Source: Thalassotalea mangrovi
Lineage (GTDB): Bacteria > Pseudomonadota > Gammaproteobacteria > Enterobacterales > Alteromonadaceae
Reading direction: 5' to 3'
DNA length: 64,000 bases
NCBI RefSeq assembly: GCF_005116735.1
Contig: NZ_SWDB01000037.1
Location: 1 to 64,000, forward strand
Shown piece after piece: positions 1 to 10,404 of this stretch (positions within the stretch are counted from its first letter, which is position 1; every line of letters begins with the position of its first letter). Made by a program: the position numbers and the translations under genes. Below the pieces are notes generated by a model. It ran no database searches and was not told where the DNA came from. It saw only the letters and a list, made by a program, of their open reading frames with translations.

Positions 1-90
1 AATATAGAATGACTATATCAATGAAATCTATGTGGTAACTGAACCTCTGCCCTAACTCTGAGTTGTGCACAAACTTAGTGTGATTGGTAT
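1..90 (-). repeat. Partial MITE-like element, cut by window start
   Basis: Read on the minus strand, this stretch matches 28947-29036 with 4 mismatches in 90 bases, and it ends in the same terminal sequence (ATACCAATCA...). It is therefore a second, inverted copy of the element at 28947-29221, with its inner part lying before the window. The terminal repeat ends 24 bp before the start codon of the DUF819 gene, so the element lies in that gene's promoter region. Confidence 0.8.
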
Positions 91-114
91 AAGAAGAATT
101 AACCAGGAGAATTT

Positions 115-2215
<2,101 letters not shown>

Positions 2216-2239
2216 TCGTCAATAGTTCTATAAATACCG

Positions 2240-2270
2240 ACAAAGCCGGCAATGTGTCGGCTTTGTTTGT
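2240..2270 (+). terminator. Rho-independent terminator after kdsA
   Basis: A 9-bp stem (ACAAAGCCG/CGGCTTTGT) with a 9-nt loop is followed by a short T-rich stretch (TTGTTATG). It closes the DUF819-kdsA unit before gcvA. Confidence 0.7.
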
Positions 2271-2325
2271 TATGGCACGGTAGCCGAAAGGCGTTATTAC
2301 TTATATAATTTTGCTTCATATATTC

Positions 2326-2340
2326 ATTAGAATTTCTAAT
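2326..2340 (+). promoter_or_regulatory. Palindromic ATTAG-N5-CTAAT box, candidate GcvA operator
   Basis: The sequence ATTAGAATTTCTAAT is a perfect inverted repeat around a central T and ends 2 bp before the gcvA start codon. It has the T-N11-A geometry of LysR boxes, and CTAAT is the conserved core reported for E. coli GcvA sites. It occupies the place where a ribosome binding site would be, and no Shine-Dalgarno is visible. Autoregulation is inferred. Confidence 0.55.
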
Positions 2341-2342
2341 CG

Positions 2343-3269
2343 ATGGCGACACGTCTTCCTCCATTAAATGCCTTAAAAGCGTTTGAAGCCTCTGCCCGGC
2401 ACCTGAGTTTTACTAAAGCAGCCGATGAGTTATTTGTGACCCAGGCAGCTGTCTCTCACCAAATTAAGTCCCTCGAAAATCACCTGGGCATAAAATTATT
2501 TATGCGTAAAAACCGAGCCTTGTTATTAACGGAAGAGGGCCAGGGCTATTATCTCGATATCAAAGACATCTTCACCTCGTTGCAGGATGCAACCCAGCGG
2601 TTGCTAGCGCGCAATTCCAAAGGCGCAATCAATGTCAGTGTCCACGCAAGCCTGGCAATCCAGTGGCTGGTGCCAAGGCTGAGCGAATTCAATCGGCTGT
2701 ATCCGGATATTGATGTGCGGATCACTGCCGATGACCGCGACGAGGGTACCTTAAGCGAAGATGTCGATATTGCTTTTTATTACGGGCGCGGCCACTGGCC
2801 CGGCCTTATCGCCGATAAAATGATGACCGAGTACCTGCAACCGGTTTGCTCGCCGGCATTTTTAGAGGATTTGAGCAGCAAAGGGCAACTGGCGCAAATT
2901 AGCGATTTAGCTGAGCATACCTTGCTACATGATACCTCGCGTCGCGATTGGAAACGCTTTTTTAAAAATATTGGCATTAGCACGGGCAATGTGGATCGCG
3001 GACCGATATTTTCCCACACGGCACTGGTGCTGCAGGCTGCAGTGTATGGCCAGGGCATTGCGCTGGGGCATAATTTACTGGCAAAACCAGAATTAGAAGC
3101 GGGCCGGTTGGTTGCGCCGTTTCCGGAAGTCCTGGTGAATAAGGATGCGTTTTACATCGTATGTCGTTCGCCACTGCAGGAAGGAGGACGTATTGCTCAA
3201 TTTCGCGAGTGGGTACTGACAACCGTGGCTGAAGAAGAACAGGCGATTGATGAGGATAAAATAAATTAA
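2343..3269 (+). CDS. gcvA: LysR-family regulator of the GcvA type
   Basis: GcvA-type regulators control the glycine cleavage genes in E. coli. This 308-residue protein has the N-terminal winged HTH (residues 5-65, with FTKAADELFVTQAAVSHQIK) and the periplasmic-binding-protein-like effector domain to about residue 295. The opening RLPPLNALKAFEASARHLSF is typical of GcvA. The order gcvA - hydrolase - DUF423 - rlmM is conserved in gammaproteobacteria and supports the call. The stop codon overlaps the next start by one base. An ATTAG/CTAAT palindrome lies immediately upstream. Confidence 0.88.
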   Translation: MATRLPPLNALKAFEASARHLSFTKAADELFVTQAAVSHQIKSLENHLGIKLFMRKNRALLLTEEGQGYYLDIKDIFTSLQDATQRLLARNSKGAINVSVHASLAIQWLVPRLSEFNRLYPDIDVRITADDRDEGTLSEDVDIAFYYGRGHWPGLIADKMMTEYLQPVCSPAFLEDLSSKGQLAQISDLAEHTLLHDTSRRDWKRFFKNIGISTGNVDRGPIFSHTALVLQAAVYGQGIALGHNLLAKPELEAGRLVAPFPEVLVNKDAFYIVCRSPLQEGGRIAQFREWVLTTVAEEEQAIDEDKIN

Positions 3270-3940
3270 TGTTTGATTTTACTCAGGTTGAGAGTTTCGA
3301 CCGCGAAAGCGTCACCCTAGATAAGACCAATGATGCAGGTATAGCAACAATGATCTTTGCCCACGGCGCCGGCGCCGACAAAGATAGTGAATTTATTCGC
3401 CAGGTTATCGCCAGACTAAATGAAAATGGCGTTCATGTACTGAGCTTTAATTTTCCTTATATGCAGCAGCGCAAACTGGATGGCAAGCGTCGGCCTCCTA
3501 ACCGTATGCCAGCGTTACAGCAGGCCTTTAGCACCATCATAGAGGCGTACCGCGGGGAACTGCCATTTTTTATCGGAGGTAAATCTATGGGGTCACGAGT
3601 GGCGATGACCCTGATAGCGGATGACAAGGTTCGCGCCGGTTTTTGTTTTGGTTACCCGTTTCACCCGCAAAAAAAGCCAGAATCTTTGCGACTGGAGCCT
3701 TTACAGCAACAACAAAAACCTGTGCTGATTATGCAGGGGCAGCGCGATGCCCTGGGAAATGAGCAGGAAGTGTTGTCTTACCAACTTGGCCAAAACATAG
3801 AGGTTAGGTTTTACCCGGACGGTGATCATGATTTAAAACCGAGAGTAAAATCCGGTTATACCCATAAACAACATATCGAGCAAAGTTGTACGGATCTTAT
3901 CAACTTTGTAAATCGGCTGACTATCAAGGAGCATAGCTGA
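3269..3940 (+). CDS. Alpha/beta-hydrolase of the KANL3/Tex30 type
   Basis: This 223-residue cytoplasmic protein resembles the KANL3/Tex30 (dienelactone-hydrolase-like) group. Visible features are the oxyanion region FAHGAGADKDSEF near residue 30, the nucleophile elbow GGKSMGS near residue 108, a catalytic Asp in GQRDALG and the His in GDHDLKP. The substrate is unknown. It overlaps gcvA by one base and the DUF423 gene by one base (TGATG), so translational coupling within a gcvA-rlmM operon is likely. Confidence 0.8.
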   Translation: MFDFTQVESFDRESVTLDKTNDAGIATMIFAHGAGADKDSEFIRQVIARLNENGVHVLSFNFPYMQQRKLDGKRRPPNRMPALQQAFSTIIEAYRGELPFFIGGKSMGSRVAMTLIADDKVRAGFCFGYPFHPQKKPESLRLEPLQQQQKPVLIMQGQRDALGNEQEVLSYQLGQNIEVRFYPDGDHDLKPRVKSGYTHKQHIEQSCTDLINFVNRLTIKEHS

Positions 3941-4323
3941 TGATGATGAATCAAGTGTTGGTGATTTTCGCCGGCGTTAATGGTGCATTCTGGTTAGCCG
4001 CTAGTGCCTGGTTAGTGCATAGTAGTAGCAGTTTTTCTGCAAAGGAAATGTCATCGCTGGCGATTGCCTGCTGCTTTGCGCTGTTGCACAGCCTGCTGTT
4101 GTTGCAACTTGGCTTCGTTGATAAAAAACAAACCCCGAAACTGCTCAGGCTTGCCGGTTGCTCTTTGATACTGGGGATTTTTCTGTTTTGTTTTATTATT
4201 TTATTCAAAGTGGTTTGGCCGGACAGTATAATTGCCCGCTTATCGCCACTGACACCCATTGGCGGCCTGGCGCTAATTAGTGCTTGGTTAATGATCGCCC
4301 TGCAAGGTTTTTATAAAAAATGA
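3940..4323 (+). CDS. DUF423 family inner-membrane protein (YgdD-like)
   Basis: This 127-residue protein has four hydrophobic segments and the size of the DUF423/YgdD family, which in E. coli lies between gcvA and rlmM, as here. Its function is not established. Three ATG codons follow one another at the start (3940, 3943, 3946); the first overlaps the hydrolase stop. Its end overlaps the rlmM start (ATGA). Confidence 0.85.
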   Translation: MMMNQVLVIFAGVNGAFWLAASAWLVHSSSSFSAKEMSSLAIACCFALLHSLLLLQLGFVDKKQTPKLLRLAGCSLILGIFLFCFIILFKVVWPDSIIARLSPLTPIGGLALISAWLMIALQGFYKK

Positions 4324-5408
4324 CAGCTATCGTATTGTATTGCCGCCCCGGATTTGAGAAAGAGTGCGCGGCAGAAATTCAGGAAAAAGCAGCCTGGAAT
4401 GAAGTCTTTGGTTACATCAAACTGAAGAAAAATCAGGGCCTGGTCGAGTTTCATCTTTATGATGAAGGGCAGGGCGATGCGCTGATGCAAAAATTGCCGT
4501 TAAAGCGGCTGATATTTGCCCGGCAGTGGTTTATTACCCTGGGTGATGTTATTGAGTTACCGGAATACCAGCGGGTAGAAGCGATTGCCGAGACCCTTGG
4601 TGATGAATTTCGTTATGAAGAGTTGCGAGTCGAGTCATTAGATACCAATGATGGCAAAGCCTTGAGTAAGTTTACCCGCAAGCTTTCGGTACCACTTCGT
4701 CAGGCATTGCGTAAATCAGGGGTGTTAGCGGCAAAGGAAAGTGAAGACTTCGTAGAGGGGGCCGCCATACTCCATGCACTATTTTTCAGTGGTCAACAGG
4801 TACAGCTTGGCTATTCCTATGCGACTAATTCGTCGCCACATCCGATGGGGATCCCACGTCTTAAATTCCCCAATGCCGCGCCGAGCCGCTCAACCTTGAA
4901 ACTGGATGAAGCATTCTTACATTTCATTCCTAAGGGAGAGCGGGAAGAGCGTCTTACGTCAGGGCTGAATGCCACCGATCTCGGGTCAGCACCGGGAGGC
5001 TGGACCTATCAGCTGGTGCGCCGCGGTATGATGGTTAAAGCTATCGATAATGGGCCAATGGCCGAGTCATTAATGGAGACCGGCCAGGTAAAGCATTACC
5101 AGCAGGATGGATTTAAGTTTCGCCCTAGTAAGAAAAATAACTACTGGCTGGTTTGTGACATGATTGAAAACCCAATCAAAGTGGCGAAGTTGATGGCGAG
5201 TTGGATCATCGATGGCGATTGTAAAGAGGCTATCTTTAATCTTAAGTTAATGCCAGGCAAAGCCCGTTACCAACAGGTCAATAAAGCCCTGCAACGGATC
5301 AAAGATATGCTTGGCGAGCATGAGGTCTGGTATGAAATGTATGCCAAGCATTTGTATTATGATCGCGAAGAGGTAACCGTGCATATTCGTGCGTTAGGGA
5401 AGAGATAA
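4320..5408 (+). CDS. rlmM: 23S rRNA C2498 2'-O-ribose methyltransferase RlmM
   Basis: RlmM (YgdE) methylates the ribose of C2498 in 23S rRNA using S-adenosylmethionine. The 362-residue length is normal. The N-terminal THUMP-like part runs to about residue 175, and the Rossmann methyltransferase domain follows with the SAM motif DLGSAPGGWTYQL near residue 220, then CDMIENP and the catalytic Lys region FNLKLMPGK. The gene overlaps the DUF423 gene by 4 bp and is the last gene of the gcvA operon. Confidence 0.95.
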   Translation: MTAIVLYCRPGFEKECAAEIQEKAAWNEVFGYIKLKKNQGLVEFHLYDEGQGDALMQKLPLKRLIFARQWFITLGDVIELPEYQRVEAIAETLGDEFRYEELRVESLDTNDGKALSKFTRKLSVPLRQALRKSGVLAAKESEDFVEGAAILHALFFSGQQVQLGYSYATNSSPHPMGIPRLKFPNAAPSRSTLKLDEAFLHFIPKGEREERLTSGLNATDLGSAPGGWTYQLVRRGMMVKAIDNGPMAESLMETGQVKHYQQDGFKFRPSKKNNYWLVCDMIENPIKVAKLMASWIIDGDCKEAIFNLKLMPGKARYQQVNKALQRIKDMLGEHEVWYEMYAKHLYYDREEVTVHIRALGKR

Positions 5409-5416
5409 ACTAAGAT

Positions 5417-5451
5417 GGAAGGTGGAAGGTGGGAGGTGGAAGGTGGAAAGG
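5417..5451 (+). repeat. Heptanucleotide tandem repeat (GGAAGGT)x5
   Basis: Five 7-bp units (GGAAGGT, GGAAGGT, GGGAGGT, GGAAGGT, GGAAAGG) lie 8 bp after the rlmM stop. The units are almost pure purine on the plus strand. It is non-coding and no gene reads through it. Confidence 0.85.
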
Positions 5452-5465
5452 CACTTACCACCCGA

Positions 5466-5493
5466 GAGATTCCCTAAAGTATCAGGGAATCTC
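5466..5493. terminator. Hairpin between convergent rlmM and esterase
   Basis: A perfect 10-bp stem (GAGATTCCCT / AGGGAATCTC) has an 8-nt loop. It has no T-run on either side, so it is a weak terminator candidate at best; its place between convergent genes suggests a transcription or mRNA end. Confidence 0.45.
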
Positions 5494-5528
5494 GACCAGC
5501 AGCAGAATAGCAGCCTATGCGGGCAGGT

Positions 5529-6410
5529 TTAGTCGCCACTAATCTTCGAATCCGTTTCGAGTCCATACAGCCATATAATCGCCTCGGCAAATTCGCTGCG
5601 CCAAAAGCCTTCGTTATGTTTACCCGCTTTCACGACTTTGGCTTGTACTGTTGAAGAGTCTGGGAGGGAAGTTCGCAATAGCTCTGCCATTTTCATCATG
5701 TCCGGCACCATGCTTTCACCTTCCTGACCGCCGACCAATAGATAAACCTGGCTGTTGTTTATCTTAGCGGCGTGCTTTTCGGTAAACGTCCATACCTTGT
5801 CGCTGTACCAGTAAGACGGAGAGAACAGCCCGGCCCTGGAAAAGGTCTCGGGGTACGCCAACAATGCGTAATGACTGATAAACGCGCCTAACGAGCTACC
5901 AAAGATAGCCGTGTTAGCTTTATCGCTATTGGTACGGTAATGTTGATCGATATAGGGTTTCAACGTCGAAACCAGGTCTGCCACAAACTTTTTCCCTTCG
6001 CCGACACCATACTTTTCATGAGTCCAGGGACTGTATTCATTAAGACGGTACTCTGGGTGATTGTCGATGCCAACAACAATGGCTTCAAAACCGGTTGTTT
6101 TCGCCAGGTTATCTAAGCTCTCATCAATTCCCCATTCACCAGCATAGGAAGTTTTGTCATCAAATAGATTCTGTGCATCGTGCATATATAACACCGGATA
6201 GCGTTTATCGGATTGGTGATATGACGGTGGCAGGTAGACTCTGATGGTTCGGCTTCTGTCCAGGGATGGTAACGTCACCGCATTTTGTTCGATTACCACA
6301 TTGGCTGGTGCGGCGGTTACTAGCGAGAATGGACTGATTAACGACAGCCAGACGAGTAGGGCAAGTAGAGGGGTTTTCAGGTTCATAGATAACAACATAT
6401 TGATTTTCAT
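5529..6410 (-). CDS. Secreted esterase of the PF00756 (esterase D-like) family
   Basis: This alpha/beta-hydrolase has a signal peptide (LLALLVWLSLISPFSLVTAAPA). The mature part opens with RTIRVYLPPSYHQSDKRYPV, as in the enterochelin-esterase/antigen-85 superfamily, followed by MHDAQNLFD, the nucleophile elbow GSSLGA and a late His in KAGKHNEGFW. The substrate is not predictable. The reading frame extends upstream to 6533, but that part runs through a terminator and a palindrome. Starts at 6410, 6398 and 6386 all keep the signal peptide and none has a clear Shine-Dalgarno. Confidence 0.8.
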   Translation of the reverse strand: MKINMLLSMNLKTPLLALLVWLSLISPFSLVTAAPANVVIEQNAVTLPSLDRSRTIRVYLPPSYHQSDKRYPVLYMHDAQNLFDDKTSYAGEWGIDESLDNLAKTTGFEAIVVGIDNHPEYRLNEYSPWTHEKYGVGEGKKFVADLVSTLKPYIDQHYRTNSDKANTAIFGSSLGAFISHYALLAYPETFSRAGLFSPSYWYSDKVWTFTEKHAAKINNSQVYLLVGGQEGESMVPDMMKMAELLRTSLPDSSTVQAKVVKAGKHNEGFWRSEFAEAIIWLYGLETDSKISGD

Positions 6411-6441
6411 GGGCTTATAACACCGCAACTGCACCAATAAA

Positions 6442-6487
6442 TCAAGAGGGTCAGAGTTGTTGATTTTCAACAACTCTGACCCCTTGA
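6442..6487. repeat. REP-like palindrome with 21-22 bp arms
   Basis: The left arm 6442-6463 and right arm 6467-6487 are complementary except for one extra A, around a 3-nt TTT loop; the core is GGGTCAGAGTTGTTGA. It sits between the esterase start and the isocitrate dehydrogenase terminator. Its form matches intergenic palindromes mobilised by REP-associated transposases, one of which is encoded at 31519-32127. No second copy was seen in the window. Confidence 0.65.
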
Positions 6488-6496
6488 ATTTCTCAA

Positions 6497-6526
6497 TAAA
6501 AAAAGCGACCGAAGTCGCTTTTTTAA
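6497..6526 (-). terminator. Rho-independent terminator of the isocitrate dehydrogenase gene
   Basis: A compact stem (AAAAAAGCGAC / GTCGCTTTTTT) with a CGAA tetraloop lies 15 bp after the stop of the minus-strand gene. Both flanks have A/T runs, so it could act in both directions. Confidence 0.85.
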
Positions 6527-6541
6527 ATGTCATAAACGTTC

Positions 6542-7549
6542 TTACAAACGCTCTAAAACCGCGTCTGTAAAGTCAGTCGTACCGTGCTCACCACCTAAAT
6601 CACGAGTGGTACGGTCGCCAGATTCAATAACATCTTTAACCGCGTCACGAATCTTTGATGCCTTGTCATTCATGCCTAAGTACTCAAGCATCTGGATAGA
6701 CGCCAGAATGACTGAGCTTGGGTTGGCCAGGTTCTTACCAGCGATGTCTGGTGCACTGCCGTGTACCGCTTCAAAAATCGCACAGTCTTTACCGATATTA
6801 GCACCTGGAGCCATGCCCAGACCACCAACAAGACCTGCACACAAGTCAGAGATGATATCACCGAACAGGTTAGTGGTTACAATAACGTCAAACTGCTCTG
6901 GGTTCATTACCAGTTGCATACAGCAGTTATCAACAATCATTTCGGTAGATTCGATATCTGGATAACGCTCACCAACTTCACGAGCAACTTTCAGGAACAG
7001 GCCTGAGGTTGATTTTAAGATATTCGCTTTGTGAACCGCAGTTACCTTCTTACGACCTTCTTTACGAGCAGTCTCATAGGCGAAAGTGACGATGCGCTCA
7101 GCACCTTCACGAGTGATTAAACTCATCGCTTCCGCTTGTGAACCGTCTTCAGAAACTGTCTGACCCAGGCCAGAATACATACCTTCGGTGTTTTCACGGA
7201 TAGTCAGAATATCAATGTTTTCGTAACGGGCACGGGTACCTTTGAAAGAAAGTACCGGGCGCAGGTTTGCGTACAATTTGAATTTTTTACGCAAGGTCAC
7301 ATTGATTGAAGTAAAACCTTCACCAACCGGCGTGGTTAATGGACCTTTAAGAGTAATTTTGTTTTTCTCGATAAGCTTCAGGGTTTCTTCAGGAACCAGC
7401 TCACCGTGTTTTTCCAAAGCAGCTAAACCGGCATCCGCAAATTCATATTCGAAATCACAACCTGCTTTATCTAGCACTTTTAAACATGAATCAATGATAC
7501 TTGGGCCGATACCGTCACCCGGGATCACCGTGATAGTTTGTTTAGTCAT
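6542..7549 (-). CDS. NAD-dependent isocitrate dehydrogenase (short type)
   Basis: The 335-residue protein belongs to the isocitrate/isopropylmalate dehydrogenase family and is close to the short, NAD-using isocitrate dehydrogenases of marine gammaproteobacteria; it converts isocitrate to 2-oxoglutarate in the TCA cycle. Markers are VIPGDGIGPSI at the N-terminus, the substrate loop TTPVGEGFTSINVTLRKKF, RENTEGMYSG, the metal-binding segment NLFGDIISDLCAG and EAVHGSAPDIAGK. The phosphorylatable Ser loop of E. coli Icd is not evident. The ATG at 7549 has an AAGG upstream; an in-frame start at 7582 is less likely. It is a single gene with its own terminator. Confidence 0.88.
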   Translation of the reverse strand: MTKQTITVIPGDGIGPSIIDSCLKVLDKAGCDFEYEFADAGLAALEKHGELVPEETLKLIEKNKITLKGPLTTPVGEGFTSINVTLRKKFKLYANLRPVLSFKGTRARYENIDILTIRENTEGMYSGLGQTVSEDGSQAEAMSLITREGAERIVTFAYETARKEGRKKVTAVHKANILKSTSGLFLKVAREVGERYPDIESTEMIVDNCCMQLVMNPEQFDVIVTTNLFGDIISDLCAGLVGGLGMAPGANIGKDCAIFEAVHGSAPDIAGKNLANPSSVILASIQMLEYLGMNDKASKIRDAVKDVIESGDRTTRDLGGEHGTTDFTDAVLERL

Positions 7550-7759
7550 GGAAATAGCCTTAACAATGTTAGGAAAATACAAATACAGTCAGATAAAGTA
7601 TTGCAAAAAGTTTAAATTTTTTTGCAAAACTTCTGCAGAAATTATCGTGGCGGCTTTATACCATGACTGGTCAGATGATTCCAGTTTTAAGGGTGAAAAC
7701 AGGACTAATTTCGTAATATTCCTACAAAATTAGCTGGTTTTGACCATATTGTGAGCGAA

Positions 7760-8140
7760 TCATAATTCTTTGTAATCCTGATACGCACTCTCACCAATAC
7801 CGACCAATACCCCGTCTTTAAATAACAATGCAGTACATTCATCCTGGGTGGTGATGCCGTCACTATGGCGATGGCGGGTACGGTAGAACATTACCTGGTA
7901 GTTATTGACGGTGACTTTTTTGGCTTCGGTCAAATCCGGATTACCTAATTCCTGTAAGATGGTATCGACGGACACATTATCCAGAGACAGTTTGGCGATA
8001 TACTGGCGATTGTATCCTTCACGATCCTCCCAGCTCATGTCCTCAGGCTTATCATCTTCGTGAAAATGAAGTACTGCGGCGGCAAACACCCCATATAATA
8101 CGACGGCAATAAATATTCTCAGGGCGATGGTTTTGTTCAT
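7760..8140 (-). CDS. DUF3192 family protein
   Basis: This 126-residue protein has one N-terminal hydrophobic segment (LRIFIAVVLYGVFAAAVLHF) and the DUF3192 core. It is a paralogue of the lipoprotein at 12878-13252: both end with the pattern VMFYRTRHRHSDGITTQDEC then LLFKDGVLVGIGE. The membrane segment lacks a lipobox, so this version is probably an anchored or cleaved envelope protein. The function is unknown. It lies downstream of xni on the same strand. Confidence 0.8.
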   Translation of the reverse strand: MNKTIALRIFIAVVLYGVFAAAVLHFHEDDKPEDMSWEDREGYNRQYIAKLSLDNVSVDTILQELGNPDLTEAKKVTVNNYQVMFYRTRHRHSDGITTQDECTALLFKDGVLVGIGESAYQDYKEL

Positions 8141-8194
8141 GGTTTACGTCCGCTTTTCCTTTTGTTGCTTGCTTGGTCCGCTTGTCAGTTGATA

Positions 8195-9016
8195 TCAGAC
8201 GGCTTGCTGACTAACGGGTTTGGGAATTCTGATGTCTTTTAAATTAAAGCCTAATGGGATGTCTTTTTTCAAGGTCAGCAACTCCTGATAAAGTTGCATT
8301 TGCAGTTTATGCTCATCTAAGGTTTTCATCAGGCTGTTTTTAAGATCGCTGGCATTAAGCACGCCTTTAAGGGAGTGATATTGTTGCAGCAATTTCGATG
8401 CGGTGATTTGGCCAATCCCGGGAACGCCTGGGATCTTATTGGTGGAATCGCCACTCAGTGTCCAGAGATCGATTAGCTGTGTCGATTTCACCTGAAATTT
8501 ATCACGCACATAGGCTTCATCCAGATGACGTTGATTAAAGTAATCAAATACCCGAATGTGATCGCATAGCAGGGGAAGAAACCCCTTATCGGTAGATATA
8601 ATGGTGACATCCTGGGCTCGCAAGGCCACTTTTACCGCTAGTGTGGCAATCAGGTCATCGGCTTCATCATCGTCAGACACCAAAGAATCAACCTGCAAAT
8701 CAAGTAACGCGTCCTGAATGGAAACCAGACTTTGCTCCAGGTGTTCGGGCATTTTCTTACGGCCCTTTTTGTAATCTGGATAAACCTGGTAACGCCAACA
8801 TGGTTGCTTACTATCAAACACTGCGAGAATATGAGTCGGTTGCTGACTGTCGAGTATTTTTCTGACCGCCTGAATGGTGTGGATTTTGGTATTGTGAATG
8901 ATTTGTTGTTTAGTCGACTCAGACAGCGTATCCATATAGTGAAACGGGCGCTCTTGCACCGCGTATATCCTACGGATCAAATTCATCGCATCAATTAATA
9001 CAATATGTGCTGGCAT
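8195..9016 (-). CDS. xni: Flap endonuclease Xni (ExoIX)
   Basis: Xni is a small 5'-flap nuclease related to the 5'-exonuclease domain of DNA polymerase I. The 273-residue protein opens with HIVLIDAMNLIRRIYAV, where the first metal-binding Asp lies, and has the acidic cluster VSDDDEADDLIATLA and the helix-hairpin-helix TNKIPGVPGIGQITASKLL. The gene is 2 bp from ppnN on the same strand, an arrangement conserved in Alteromonadales. Confidence 0.93.
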   Translation of the reverse strand: MPAHIVLIDAMNLIRRIYAVQERPFHYMDTLSESTKQQIIHNTKIHTIQAVRKILDSQQPTHILAVFDSKQPCWRYQVYPDYKKGRKKMPEHLEQSLVSIQDALLDLQVDSLVSDDDEADDLIATLAVKVALRAQDVTIISTDKGFLPLLCDHIRVFDYFNQRHLDEAYVRDKFQVKSTQLIDLWTLSGDSTNKIPGVPGIGQITASKLLQQYHSLKGVLNASDLKNSLMKTLDEHKLQMQLYQELLTLKKDIPLGFNLKDIRIPKPVSQQAV

Positions 9017-9018
9017 CG

Positions 9019-10377
9019 TTATTCTGTGTCGGAAACTATTTGGTAGCAGGGAACATATTTGCTACCCGGTAATTTCATTCGTTGTTGTTTTACGAACGAT
9101 GATAACAGGTTATCCATATCTGTCATAATTTCTTTGTTACCAGATATTTGATACGGACCCTGTTGGCGAATTTTTGCTACCCAGTCAGGCTTCACATTAC
9201 CAGCTACGATACCGGAAAAAACCCGGCGCAGGTTTGCCGCCAGCTCACTAACAGGCATGTCTTTTTCAAGCACCAGGTTTGCCATATTGTCGTGGGTTGG
9301 TTCAAATGGCTGCTGAAATTCTTCATCAATGTGCAGCGACCAGTTGTAATGATACGCATCGCCAACCGCCTTGCGATAATTGATTACCGCTGAGATTTTA
9401 TCCTGCAGGTACTGGGCAACTTCCTGCTCATTATCAATAATGATGGTGTACAAGGCCTGAGCCTGAGGTCCAAGGTTTTTGCCAATAAATTGATCAAGAT
9501 CGCGGAAGTATTGCTCACTTTGCCGGGGACCGGTCAGGACGATAGGGAGTTTTTGCTGGCGATTAGCCGGATTTAATAAAATACCGAGGATAAACAACAG
9601 CTCTTCTGCAGTGCCGGCACCACCTGGAAAAATAATCAATCCGTGGCTGAGGCGCACAAAAGCTTCCAGGCGCTTTTCAATATCCGGCATTATCACCAGT
9701 TCATTAACAATTGGGTTTGGCGGCTCAGCAGCGATAATGCTTGGCTCGGTAATTCCAATATAGCGGCCTCGGTAATTGCGTTGTTTGGCATGACCGAAGG
9801 TTGCCCCTTTCATCGGACCTTTCATCGCTCCAGGTCCACATCCAGTACAGATGTTAACGCCGCGCAGACCTAATTGATAACCGACCTCTTTGGTGTATTT
9901 ATATTCGACATCGTCAATAGAGTGGCCGCCCCAGCACGTGATAAGGTTTGGCTCAACATCGAGCTTGATCACATTGGCATTGCGGATAATATCGAACACG
10001 ATATGGGTAGCTAAATTGCCGGCAAGCGGCAACGGCATACACATGTAACGGTTTGAGATGAACAGTATGTCCCGCAATACTGCCGACAACTGTTCGGCGA
10101 TACCATGAATAATTTTACCGTCGACAAAGGCATGTCGGGGCGGGTTTATCAGCCTGAGCTTAACACCTCGCTCACGCTTTAAGACTTCGATATCGAAGTT
10201 CTGGTATTGTTGATAAATGGCTTCGGCATCATCCGTGTCGCTACCAACATTTAGCACCGCAAGTGAACAGTTTCGATACAATTGATACAGCTCGCTGTTG
10301 GCGCTTTGTTGAAGTTGTTCGACTTCCAGGGGAGATAACAGGCGCATTTCGCCGACGGGATTTAATTCATACTGCAT
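9019..10377 (-). CDS. ppnN: Nucleotide 5'-monophosphate nucleosidase PpnN
   Basis: PpnN (YgdH) cleaves purine and pyrimidine nucleoside monophosphates to base and ribose 5-phosphate, and in E. coli is controlled by (p)ppGpp. The 452-residue length is standard. The central LOG-like nucleosidase domain shows CTGCGPGAMKGPMKGATFGH near residue 180 and PGGAGTAEELLFILGIL near 250, flanked by the family's N- and C-terminal domains. It leads a ppnN-xni unit. The upstream region carries three degenerate repeats (10405-10775). Confidence 0.95.
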   Translation of the reverse strand: MQYELNPVGEMRLLSPLEVEQLQQSANSELYQLYRNCSLAVLNVGSDTDDAEAIYQQYQNFDIEVLKRERGVKLRLINPPRHAFVDGKIIHGIAEQLSAVLRDILFISNRYMCMPLPLAGNLATHIVFDIIRNANVIKLDVEPNLITCWGGHSIDDVEYKYTKEVGYQLGLRGVNICTGCGPGAMKGPMKGATFGHAKQRNYRGRYIGITEPSIIAAEPPNPIVNELVIMPDIEKRLEAFVRLSHGLIIFPGGAGTAEELLFILGILLNPANRQQKLPIVLTGPRQSEQYFRDLDQFIGKNLGPQAQALYTIIIDNEQEVAQYLQDKISAVINYRKAVGDAYHYNWSLHIDEEFQQPFEPTHDNMANLVLEKDMPVSELAANLRRVFSGIVAGNVKPDWVAKIRQQGPYQISGNKEIMTDMDNLLSSFVKQQRMKLPGSKYVPCYQIVSDTE

Positions 10378-10404
10378 ACTGACCTCAAAGCTATTGTTGT
10401 TATA

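Noticed and set aside
6411-6533. N-terminal extension of the secreted esterase
   Set aside because: It reads through a rho-independent terminator and a palindrome, and would place the signal peptide inside the protein.
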